Below are positions 9,924-18,433 of a stretch of 43,579 nt of DNA, in pieces. The stretch is taken from positions 1-43,579 of the forward strand of contig JAHDHK010000011.1 of assembly GCA_020631335.1 (NCBI GenBank), written 5' to 3'. This stretch comes from Chromatiales bacterium. Lineage in GTDB: Bacteria > Pseudomonadota > Gammaproteobacteria > Granulosicoccales > Granulosicoccaceae. The stretch's first letter is position 1, and each line of letters begins with the position of its first letter. A program made the position numbers and the translations under genes. Below the pieces are notes generated by a model. That model saw only the letters and a list, made by a program, of their open reading frames with translations, searched no databases and had not been told where the DNA came from.

Positions 9924-10634
9924 ATGGACTGGAAGCCTTTTCTTGGTTTGCCATTATGGTTCTGGCTATTTGTACTGCCTTCGCTCCTGGTGGTGTTCTG
10001 TGCGACCTGCAAAGGGGTAGCTGGAACCCTGTTGAAACCTGTCTGGGCAGTACTGAACAAAGTCTATGATCTTTCCGGTGTGATCGCGGCGATGTTCATG
10101 GTGTCGATACTCGCGATTATTGTTGTTCAGATGCTGGCGCGCTGGTTTGAGTTCAAGTTTCCGGGCTCTACAGACTATGCAGGTTATGCAATGGCAGCGA
10201 CCTCGTTCTTTGCGCTGGCTCACGCGTTGAACCGGGGGGCTCATATCAGGGTGTCCATTCTATTGAACTTAAACCATCACACCCGCTTCTGGCTCAATGC
10301 GTTCGCTATGTTTGTTGCATCATTAACAGCCACTTACTTTGCCCGCTTCGCCATCAAAACCAATTTGTTTTCTGAAATGCTGAATGATCGAACGCAGGGG
10401 CTTGATCAGGTACCGGAACAGTTACTTACTGTTGTGAAAATGATCGGAAGTGCACCGTCAAAATGGAGTGAGATGTGGGCGCAGTCAGGCACTGAATGGG
10501 TCTATACGCCAATGTGGCTGCCGCAATTGTCAATGTCTATCGGGTCGGTTCTACTGGCAATCGCATTGTGGGATAACCTGACCCGGCTGGTTGTGAACGG
10601 CGAAAGTGCCATCAAGGTGGAGAAAGTCGAATGA
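9924..10634 (+). CDS. dctQ: TRAP transporter small permease DctQ
   Basis: Four hydrophobic segments, position between dctP and dctM. Confidence 0.85.
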   Translation: MDWKPFLGLPLWFWLFVLPSLLVVFCATCKGVAGTLLKPVWAVLNKVYDLSGVIAAMFMVSILAIIVVQMLARWFEFKFPGSTDYAGYAMAATSFFALAHALNRGAHIRVSILLNLNHHTRFWLNAFAMFVASLTATYFARFAIKTNLFSEMLNDRTQGLDQVPEQLLTVVKMIGSAPSKWSEMWAQSGTEWVYTPMWLPQLSMSIGSVLLAIALWDNLTRLVVNGESAIKVEKVE

Positions 10635-11938
10635 CCGAGTTCTATGCCACGCTGATATTCCTGTTTGTACTATTTACTTTGCTGGGTTGTTCGGTATGGA
10701 TAGGCCTGGCGTTAATGGGTGTGGCCTGGGTCGGTATGGAGTTGTTTACATCGCGTCCGGCCGGCGATGCAATGATTACCACTATCTGGACCAGTTCCAG
10801 TAGCTGGACACTGACTGCACTGCCGATGTTTATCTGGATGGGGGAGATCCTGTATCGCACCCGTTTATCCGAAGATATGTTTCGCGGGCTGGCTCCCTGG
10901 ATGAGATGGCTGCCCGGAGGATTGCTCCATACCAACATAGCCGGTTGCACCCTGTTTGCGGCCGTGTCCGGCTCGTCTGCGGCAACGCTGACGACAGTCG
11001 GCAAAATGTCGATCCCTGAACTGCGCTCGCGAGGGTATCCGGAGTACATGATCATCGGCACGCTTGCCGGTGCTGCGACACTCGGGCTGATGATTCCTCC
11101 ATCGCTGACTTTGATTGTCTACGGGGTGACCATCAACGAGAGTATTACCAAGTTATTCATGGCAGGCATACTGCCGGGGCTGGTGCTTGCCGGTTTGTTT
11201 ATGGCTTACATTATCTGCTGGCATTTCTTCAAACCCGGTCAGCGTCCGCAACCTGAACCTTCTATGAGCTTTACGCAAATGTTACGCGAGAGCCGTTTTT
11301 TAATACCTGTGCTTGCACTGGTATTTATCGTCATTGGTTCTATGTACTTCGGCTGGGCAACGGCGACCGAAGCGGCAGCTGTTGGTGTTATTGGCGCCCT
11401 GTTGCTGGCGGCAATACAGCGCTCACTCAACTGGCAGACTTTTACATCGAGCCTGATGGGAGCGACTCGCACTTCTGCCATGATAGCGTTGATACTCATG
11501 GGGGCAGCGTTTCTGTCACTGGCCATGGGTTTTACCGGCTTGCCTCGTGCTTTGGCTGGCTGGATAGACGGTATGAACCTGTCACCACTGGTTCTGATTA
11601 TCGCGCTGACCTTTTTCTACATTATTCTGGGTATGTTCCTCGATGGTATATCGTCCGTCGTGTTGACCATGGCTATCGTTGAACCAATGATCCGCCAGGC
11701 TGGAATAGATGTCATCTGGTTCGGCATATTCGTGGTCGTTGTGGTTGAAATGGCACAGGTAACACCGCCGATAGGCTTTAATCTGTTTGTGTTGCAGGGC
11801 ATGACCAACCACGAAATTTCCTACATCGCCAAGACTGCTATACCGATGGTGTTACTGATGATTTTGATGGTAGCGATACTGGTTATATGGCCGGAGCTGG
11901 CAACCTGGCTGCCGGAGAATGCCGCCCGCTCTAATTGA
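10631..11938 (+). CDS. dctM: TRAP transporter large permease DctM
   Basis: AAVSGSSAATLTTVGKMSIPEL, GAATLGLMIPPSLTLIVYG, QVTPPIGFNLFVLQGM; 4-bp overlap with dctQ. Confidence 0.92.
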   Translation: MTEFYATLIFLFVLFTLLGCSVWIGLALMGVAWVGMELFTSRPAGDAMITTIWTSSSSWTLTALPMFIWMGEILYRTRLSEDMFRGLAPWMRWLPGGLLHTNIAGCTLFAAVSGSSAATLTTVGKMSIPELRSRGYPEYMIIGTLAGAATLGLMIPPSLTLIVYGVTINESITKLFMAGILPGLVLAGLFMAYIICWHFFKPGQRPQPEPSMSFTQMLRESRFLIPVLALVFIVIGSMYFGWATATEAAAVGVIGALLLAAIQRSLNWQTFTSSLMGATRTSAMIALILMGAAFLSLAMGFTGLPRALAGWIDGMNLSPLVLIIALTFFYIILGMFLDGISSVVLTMAIVEPMIRQAGIDVIWFGIFVVVVVEMAQVTPPIGFNLFVLQGMTNHEISYIAKTAIPMVLLMILMVAILVIWPELATWLPENAARSN

Positions 11939-12077
11939 CCAGGCTATGGTGCGCTGAGGCGGCAACACAGGTTTTGTCATTGCGGCCGGTTTATGTATGC
12001 GTCTGATAGGCTTTGCACCGCGTGTTCGGGATTTCCGGTCTACAATTACTATTAATTACCTAACAGTGTTGCTCTGA

Positions 12078-13460
12078 ATGATTGACCCGTTTATCTATGG
12101 CGGTAAAGAAGCTTCCGTCCCCGTGACGCTGGTTTCTTCCAGTAGTTTCAACAGATTTTTCAATAAGCTGAATGATGCGCAGAAGCATTGGCTTGAACAA
12201 AACCACTTCACCGGAAAAACCGGCCAGCTGTTGGCAGTCCCTGCTGTCGACGGGGGTATCGAAAAGATGGTTTATGGTGTGTGCAATCTGGATAACTACT
12301 ATGCAATTGCCGATCTCCCGGCCAGGCTTCCGCCGGGTGTCTATACACTGGAAGGGACAGGGGTTAAATCCAGACTCGAGTCACTGGCGATCGGCTGGGG
12401 ACTGGGCTGCTATCAATTTGATCGATATAAAAAATGTAAAGCTATTGAAGCTCGCTTAAAGCTCCCGAACTCATCCGATCATCCGCGAATTCATAGCATG
12501 GTCGCGGCGTGCTCACGTGCAAGGGATTTAATTAACACGCCTGCGGAAGACATGATGCCGCAACATCTGTCTGCCGTAGTTGCGGAACTGGCTCAAACCT
12601 ATGCAGGTGTGTACGATGAGATTGTCGGTGATGATCTACTGTCAGCCAATTATCCCAGCATATACACAGTCGGTCGTGCCAGTATTAACCAGCCTCGACT
12701 CATAGAGCTTAACTGGGGCGATGCCGGTAACCCTTGTGTGACGCTGGTGGGTAAAGGGATTTGTTTCGACAGTGGAGGCTTGGATATAAAGCCGGCTGCC
12801 GGTATGCGAACCATGAAAAAAGACATGGGTGGTGCTGCACAGGTGATTGGTCTGGCACAGCTGATAATGTCGCTTGAGCTTCCAATCAGACTGCGAGTGT
12901 TAATACCCGCAGCCGAAAATGCAATTGCCGGCAACAGTTATCGCCCGGGCGATGTGATAAAAACCCGCAGTGGTGTTACCGTCGAAATAGACAATACCGA
13001 TGCGGAGGGACGCCTGGTTTTATGTGATGCACTGACCGAAGCCTGTGAAAGCAAACCCGATCTGTTGATTGACTATGCGACACTGACGGGTGCCGCAAGG
13101 GTGGCAGTCGGTACGGAGATTTCGGCTTTCTTTTGCAACAATCGACCTCTGGCTGAAGAAGTACGAACTGCCGGTGAGACAGTTGATGATCCGACCTGGG
13201 AGCTGCCACTGCACAAAGGTTATCGTTCGCTGCTTGAAAGCCATGTGGCTGATACTGTCAACAGTGCCAGCACACCATTTGGCGGGGCCACGACTGCAGC
13301 GCTATACCTGCAGAATTTTGTACCAGACAACATTCCCTGGCTGCACTTTGACATCATGGCCTGGAACAATCGTAAGCGGGCAGGTCGACCGATCGGTGGG
13401 GAAGCAATGGGCATACGCGCGGTTTATGAAGTGCTTGAAAAGCGATACGCTGCCAGCTGA
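12078..13460 (+). CDS. Leucyl aminopeptidase family M17
   Basis: VGKGICFDSGGLDIKPAAGMRTMKKDMGGAA, NTDAEGRLVLCDAL. Confidence 0.92.
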   Translation: MIDPFIYGGKEASVPVTLVSSSSFNRFFNKLNDAQKHWLEQNHFTGKTGQLLAVPAVDGGIEKMVYGVCNLDNYYAIADLPARLPPGVYTLEGTGVKSRLESLAIGWGLGCYQFDRYKKCKAIEARLKLPNSSDHPRIHSMVAACSRARDLINTPAEDMMPQHLSAVVAELAQTYAGVYDEIVGDDLLSANYPSIYTVGRASINQPRLIELNWGDAGNPCVTLVGKGICFDSGGLDIKPAAGMRTMKKDMGGAAQVIGLAQLIMSLELPIRLRVLIPAAENAIAGNSYRPGDVIKTRSGVTVEIDNTDAEGRLVLCDALTEACESKPDLLIDYATLTGAARVAVGTEISAFFCNNRPLAEEVRTAGETVDDPTWELPLHKGYRSLLESHVADTVNSASTPFGGATTAALYLQNFVPDNIPWLHFDIMAWNNRKRAGRPIGGEAMGIRAVYEVLEKRYAAS

Positions 13461-13495
13461 TCAATCTTTCTTAACCCAGTGTAAATTCTTTTGAT

Positions 13496-14047
13496 ATGGC
13501 AGATACCGAAATAGAAAGACGCCTGTTAAACGGTGAACCGCCCGCCACTCCGGAACAAGTCTTTGCTGCGCTGGATGAGCTGGGTATTACCCATAGCACT
13601 ATTCAGCATGCACCAATGAGAACCGTGGCCGACTCGATGGCAATGCGCGACGGTGTGCCCGGCGGATATTCAAAGAATCTGTTTTTGCGAAACCGCAAAG
13701 GCCGGATGATCGTGGTTACTTTGCTCGAGCATCGTACTGTCGATCTGAAAGCGCTGGGGCAACAGTTGGAAATAGGAAAGCCGAGTTTTGCCAGTGAACA
13801 ACGTTTAATGCATTATCTTGGCGTGATACCCGGGGCGGTCACTCCACTGGCGGTAATTAATGACAAGGAAAAAGCAGTAACGGCGGTGCTGGACAAAGCT
13901 CTTCTCGAAAAACACCCGTTGCATTTTCACCCGTGTGACAACAGCATGACGACTACATTATCAGCGCAGGCTCTGCTGATTTACATGCAAACCTATCATC
14001 AGGCGCCTGTTGTAGTCGACCTGGATGCCAATGATCTTACGATTTAA
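13496..14047 (+). CDS. YbaK/ProX-type aminoacyl-tRNA deacylase
   Basis: YSKNLFLRNRKGRMIVVTLLEHRTVDLK, LGVIPGAVTPLAVIND. Confidence 0.85.
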   Translation: MADTEIERRLLNGEPPATPEQVFAALDELGITHSTIQHAPMRTVADSMAMRDGVPGGYSKNLFLRNRKGRMIVVTLLEHRTVDLKALGQQLEIGKPSFASEQRLMHYLGVIPGAVTPLAVINDKEKAVTAVLDKALLEKHPLHFHPCDNSMTTTLSAQALLIYMQTYHQAPVVVDLDANDLTI

Positions 14048-14051
14048 CCCG

Positions 14052-14828
14052 CTAGTGCCCCTGCCAGTTCGGCTTACGTTTTGCCAGAAATGCCTCAAGG
14101 CCTTCTTTAAAGTCATCACTCGTATAACACCGGATGATTAGATCGCTATCATCGACCCCGGCTGCGTGCTCACGCAACCTGCGCATAGCCTCTTTGGTGC
14201 TGCTCAGGGTTAACGGGGCAAACTCTTTCAGCTGATTGGCAAGCTCGATAGAGCGTGCCTGTACGTCTTCTACAATTTCGGTGACCAGGCCGAGTTTTTC
14301 TGCTTCTTCGGCTGTGACCAGTTTTGAGGTAAATATCAGCTCCCGTGTTTTTGCAGCACCGATAAGATGGCATAGCCTCGAAAGATTGCCGACTGACAGG
14401 CAGTTGCCCAGGGTTCTGGCAATCGGGAATCCGAACTTCATATCCGCAGATGCGATGCGCAGATCACAACAGGCCGCAATTGCCGCTCCGCCACCGGTGC
14501 ATGCGCCTTTGATGGCTGCAATGGTCGGGATCGGAATGGATTCTATGCTCCCGAGGACTCTGTCCATTCTTTGTTCATAAGCCAGTGCGTCCTGATCGGT
14601 GTTCAGATCGCGAAATTTAGAAATATCGGTACCCGCAGCAAAAGCTTTTTCACCGGCGCCGGTGAATATCAGCGCTGAAATACCGCTGTGATCGGCGATA
14701 AGAGAATCGGCAATTTCCGCTAGCTTGTCGTACATCTCAAATGTTAGCGCGTTGCGAGCCTGGGGCCTGTTGAGCGTGACTGTCGCAATGTTATTGCTAA
14801 TGCTGTAAATAATTTCGTCGTTGTTCAT
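14052..14828 (-). CDS. Enoyl-CoA hydratase/isomerase family protein
   Basis: NRPQARNALTFEMYDKL, AFAAGTDISKF, GACTGGGAAIAACCDLRIAS. Confidence 0.9.
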   Translation of the reverse strand: MNNDEIIYSISNNIATVTLNRPQARNALTFEMYDKLAEIADSLIADHSGISALIFTGAGEKAFAAGTDISKFRDLNTDQDALAYEQRMDRVLGSIESIPIPTIAAIKGACTGGGAAIAACCDLRIASADMKFGFPIARTLGNCLSVGNLSRLCHLIGAAKTRELIFTSKLVTAEEAEKLGLVTEIVEDVQARSIELANQLKEFAPLTLSSTKEAMRRLREHAAGVDDSDLIIRCYTSDDFKEGLEAFLAKRKPNWQGH

Positions 14829-15051
14829 GGTTTACATTCAGTATTACGGGTTTGATGATCACGCTTACGCGGTGTGTCGCCCCGTCGACTGGTAAAGGGC
14901 CGGGTTTCTTTCGTATAGTTGATAACTGTTGATCGGGTTCGTTGATGCACAGTACAGGTGCTGTGCTGCACAGTCGGATCATTCCGTTACCCTATCATAT
15001 CTGGCAATTTGCCGGTCCAACACATTGTGGCAATCGGTTTACGGGATATTT

Positions 15052-17121
15052 ATGCAAGATAACACCAAAGTTCGGGTTCAATCTGCCTGTCCGCACGATT
15101 GTCCTAGTACCTGTGCACTTTCGATTGAAAAGTTAGACGAACGCACTATCGGTCGCATCTACGGTGCTGATAATTCCTATACCGCCGGAGTAGTGTGTGC
15201 AAAAGTCGCACGTTACGCTGAGCGTATTCATCACCCGCACAGGCTTGCGCAACCACTCAGGAGACGGAATAAAAAGTCTGCCGGTAAAGGAGAGTTTGAG
15301 GCGGTCAGCTGGGAGGATGCGCTCGATGAGGTGGCAGACAACTTTCAACGTGTGATTCGTGAATCAGGTGCTCAGTCCATCTGGCCGTATCACTACGCCG
15401 GTACCATGGGGCTGGTGCAACGCGACGGGCTGGATCGGCTGCGTAATTGTCTAGGTACCTCGCAACAGCATTCAACGTTTTGTACCACATTGGCCGATGC
15501 GGGCTGGATTGCCGGTACCGGCGTTAAGCGCGGTTCGGATTCCCGAAGCGTTGCTGACAGTGAATTGATCGTAGTGTGGGGCGGCAACCCGGTCAATACG
15601 CAGGTGAATCTGATGCATCACATTTCGATCGCCAGAAAACGCGGTGCCAGGCTGGTGGTCATTGATCCCTATCTCACCGGCACTGCGAAAAAAGCGGATT
15701 CACATCTGATGTTGAGGCCGGGAACTGACGGTGCACTTGCCTGCGCGGTGATGCATGTGCTGTTGCAAGAAGACCTGGTTGACAAAGAATTCCTGAAATC
15801 ACAGACCGATTTCTCTGATGGTGTAAAACATCACCTGCTCCAGAAAACTCCGCAATGGGCAGCAGATATTACCGGTCTAAGCGTGAATGAGATTGTCGAT
15901 TTTGCAAGGCTATACGGCTCAACGAAAAAGAGTTTTATTCGCACCGGCTATGGATTCTCACGTAGCAGAAATGGATCGGTAAACATGCATGCAGTGACTT
16001 GTTTACCTGCGTTAACCGGTGCCTGGAAAGAGCAGGGCGGTGGAGCTCTCTACAGTAACGGGCAGTTATATACGGTTGATAAAACACTCATTGAAGGCAG
16101 CGATTGCCGTGATCCGTCGGTACGTGTGTTCGATCAGTCACGCATTGGTGATGTACTTACCGGCAACCCGCTTGATTTGCAGGGTGGTCCGCCGGTTGAC
16201 GCGTTGTTTGTGCAGAACACCAACCCGGTAGTAGTGGCACCTGAAACATATAAGGTGAAACAGGGTTTGCAGCGGGCAGATTTGTTTGTCTGTGTGCATG
16301 AACAGTTTATGACCGATACTGCTGAATATGCCGATATCGTTCTGCCGGCAACTATGTTTGCCGAACACGATGATCTGTATGTTGCCAGTGGTCATACCTA
16401 TATGCAGATGACCCGCAAAATAATTGAGCCCTATGCACAATGCCGTAGTAATCACGACGTGCTGTGTGCGCTGGCAAAAAGGCTCGGGCTGGAGCATCCG
16501 GGGTTTGGTATGTCGGCCTGGGAGCTTTGCGACGATGCGTTAACACGTTCCGGTCTGCCGGATGCTCAATCTTTATATGAGCAGCGCTGGTTGGATTGTG
16601 CGCTGCCGTTTGAAGAGTCTAATTTTATCAGCGGGTTCGGTACTGATGACAAGAAGTTCCATTTTGAGCCGGCGTGGGAACAACTTGGCCCAAGGCATCA
16701 GGGCATGCCGCGATATCCCGATCATTGGGCTGTTACAGATGAGCGCACTGATCGCTATCCTTACAGACTGGTGGCAGCACCGGCAAGGCAGTTTCTCAAT
16801 ACCTCATTTACTGAAACACCGACGTCGGTAAAGCTTGAGCGCAGGCCGACTTTACTCATGCATGGTAATGATATGCTGATCTGTGCAGTGAACGATGGTC
16901 AAAAGATAACAATAAGCAGTCAATGCGGCTCAATCATCGCACATGTGAAACAGTACGAAGGGATACAGCAGGGTACTGTGGTCATGGAAAGCATCTGGCC
17001 AAACAGTGCTTTTGAGAACGAGCTTGGTGTTAATACCCTGATCAGTGCCGAGCCCGGTTATCCCAATGGTGGAGCCGTTTTTCATGATACTGCAGTGTCA
17101 ATAACCACTGCAGTATCATGA
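15052..17121 (+). CDS. Molybdopterin (bis-MGD) oxidoreductase with N-terminal 4Fe-4S motif
   Basis: CPHDCPSTC...GVVCAKV, VVWGGNPVNTQV, YADIVLPATMFAEHDD; start chosen at MQDNTK. Confidence 0.85.
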   Translation: MQDNTKVRVQSACPHDCPSTCALSIEKLDERTIGRIYGADNSYTAGVVCAKVARYAERIHHPHRLAQPLRRRNKKSAGKGEFEAVSWEDALDEVADNFQRVIRESGAQSIWPYHYAGTMGLVQRDGLDRLRNCLGTSQQHSTFCTTLADAGWIAGTGVKRGSDSRSVADSELIVVWGGNPVNTQVNLMHHISIARKRGARLVVIDPYLTGTAKKADSHLMLRPGTDGALACAVMHVLLQEDLVDKEFLKSQTDFSDGVKHHLLQKTPQWAADITGLSVNEIVDFARLYGSTKKSFIRTGYGFSRSRNGSVNMHAVTCLPALTGAWKEQGGGALYSNGQLYTVDKTLIEGSDCRDPSVRVFDQSRIGDVLTGNPLDLQGGPPVDALFVQNTNPVVVAPETYKVKQGLQRADLFVCVHEQFMTDTAEYADIVLPATMFAEHDDLYVASGHTYMQMTRKIIEPYAQCRSNHDVLCALAKRLGLEHPGFGMSAWELCDDALTRSGLPDAQSLYEQRWLDCALPFEESNFISGFGTDDKKFHFEPAWEQLGPRHQGMPRYPDHWAVTDERTDRYPYRLVAAPARQFLNTSFTETPTSVKLERRPTLLMHGNDMLICAVNDGQKITISSQCGSIIAHVKQYEGIQQGTVVMESIWPNSAFENELGVNTLISAEPGYPNGGAVFHDTAVSITTAVS
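17083..17120. repeat. Perfect 15-bp inverted repeat (8-nt loop) in the last codons of the Mo-oxidoreductase
   Basis: catgatactgcagtg-tcaataac-cactgcagtatcatg, lying between convergent genes. Confidence 0.8.
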
Positions 17122-17131
17122 GGTACGCAGA

Positions 17132-18268
17132 TTAGCTGATGCGTGTGGTATCAGACTGCTTTGGAAAGTAGTCTTCACAACTGCCTTCACGATATACATC
17201 AGCAGTGGCGCAGTGCAGGCCACCACCAAACGGATACGCATCGCGGAACGGCATTGGCAGTACTTCCATGCCGAGCTTATCCATTTGCTCAGCCTGTCTG
17301 GTTTCGCTGGCTTCAACGACTACAGTTTTATGATCCAGAACTAAACAGTTCATTGACAGCCAGACACTGGAGTAACAAAGCGGCGGTGGAGAGTTGTGAA
17401 CCGGTGCCGCGGCGTCGATAATTTCCCAGTCGTTGTCATTGAAAATCTTCCTCTGTGCATCGGGCAGCGGTCTGTTTGGATTGTTGATAATAGTGCCCGG
17501 CCGCAGCGGGACGAAGGTCGCATCGATATGAATCGGATACGGATCTCCCGGAAAATTAACGGAGTGGATGCGATGATCGGGGAAGTGGCGTTGCAGCCAT
17601 TGCATCCCGCGCCGGTTGGTCGTTAATCCATGCTGACAGAAGAGGTCTTTTCCCAGCCGCATTACATCTGCAGCGTCAAACAAGGGTTCATGCTCGGTAG
17701 TGACAAAATCGAGCGCTGCCGTTCTGGAAAGCCTCTCTTCAATTGTTATTTCATCGAAATAACCGGCTTTGTAGGAGTCTTCTGATAATCGTGGTCGTGG
17801 CGCCTGCTCCCATTTAAAGTCGGGATCTTCGTCAAAGTACTTTTGCATTAACGGGTGGTAGGCAAGGTATTCAAAGTAGCGGCAGCGAAAAGACATGGGG
17901 GCACAAAGAATCTCTGGTCCTACAGTCAGAAGCACGTCTCGAGGTGGCATACAGCCAAACATAGAGCCAGTGCTGAAGTCAGGGGTGACGACTGCCTGAT
18001 TCCACTGAATCGGGGTTGGCCTGTCTACGATGATGCCCCGGCTTTCGAGCAGGCTGGCGAGTGCATCCAGCTGTTCGTTGGCGCGTTCTACGGTTTCTAG
18101 AGGGCGAGGTCCCCACATACCACGCATGTCACTGTCTTCAGGCACTTTGGCTTCTGTGGCTGGCTCTGACGGAGGGATACAAGTGTGGTCAGCGCGCCCG
18201 ACAATCACATGTTTTAGCGGATCAAACTCGTTCCAGGAACTTACTTTGGTCGCCACAGCGATCTCCAT
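17132..18268 (-). CDS. Glycine amidinotransferase (AGAT) family protein
   Basis: GDPYPIHIDATFVPLRPG, FGGGLHCATADVYREG (catalytic Cys region); start chosen at MEIAVATKV. Confidence 0.8.
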   Translation of the reverse strand: MEIAVATKVSSWNEFDPLKHVIVGRADHTCIPPSEPATEAKVPEDSDMRGMWGPRPLETVERANEQLDALASLLESRGIIVDRPTPIQWNQAVVTPDFSTGSMFGCMPPRDVLLTVGPEILCAPMSFRCRYFEYLAYHPLMQKYFDEDPDFKWEQAPRPRLSEDSYKAGYFDEITIEERLSRTAALDFVTTEHEPLFDAADVMRLGKDLFCQHGLTTNRRGMQWLQRHFPDHRIHSVNFPGDPYPIHIDATFVPLRPGTIINNPNRPLPDAQRKIFNDNDWEIIDAAAPVHNSPPPLCYSSVWLSMNCLVLDHKTVVVEASETRQAEQMDKLGMEVLPMPFRDAYPFGGGLHCATADVYREGSCEDYFPKQSDTTRIS

Positions 18269-18379
18269 TAACTTGATTTGGTGAAGTGGGGATAATACAA
18301 CCGACGCACGGGTTATCGTACTGCCCTTTAGCTGCCACATCTCTGTTGCGCGGCTGATTGCCGTTTCAGGACAAAAAAA

Positions 18380-18408
18380 AGCCCGGCACAGGCCGGGCTG
18401 GATTTTTT
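18380..18408. terminator. Intrinsic terminator, T/A tracts on both sides
   Basis: aaaaaaaa-gcccggc-acag-gccgggc-tggatttttt: 8-bp GC-rich stem agcccggc/gccgggct with A8 before and T6 after. Confidence 0.85.
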
Positions 18409-18433
18409 AGTGGCGACGGGTCGGTCGCGATGA

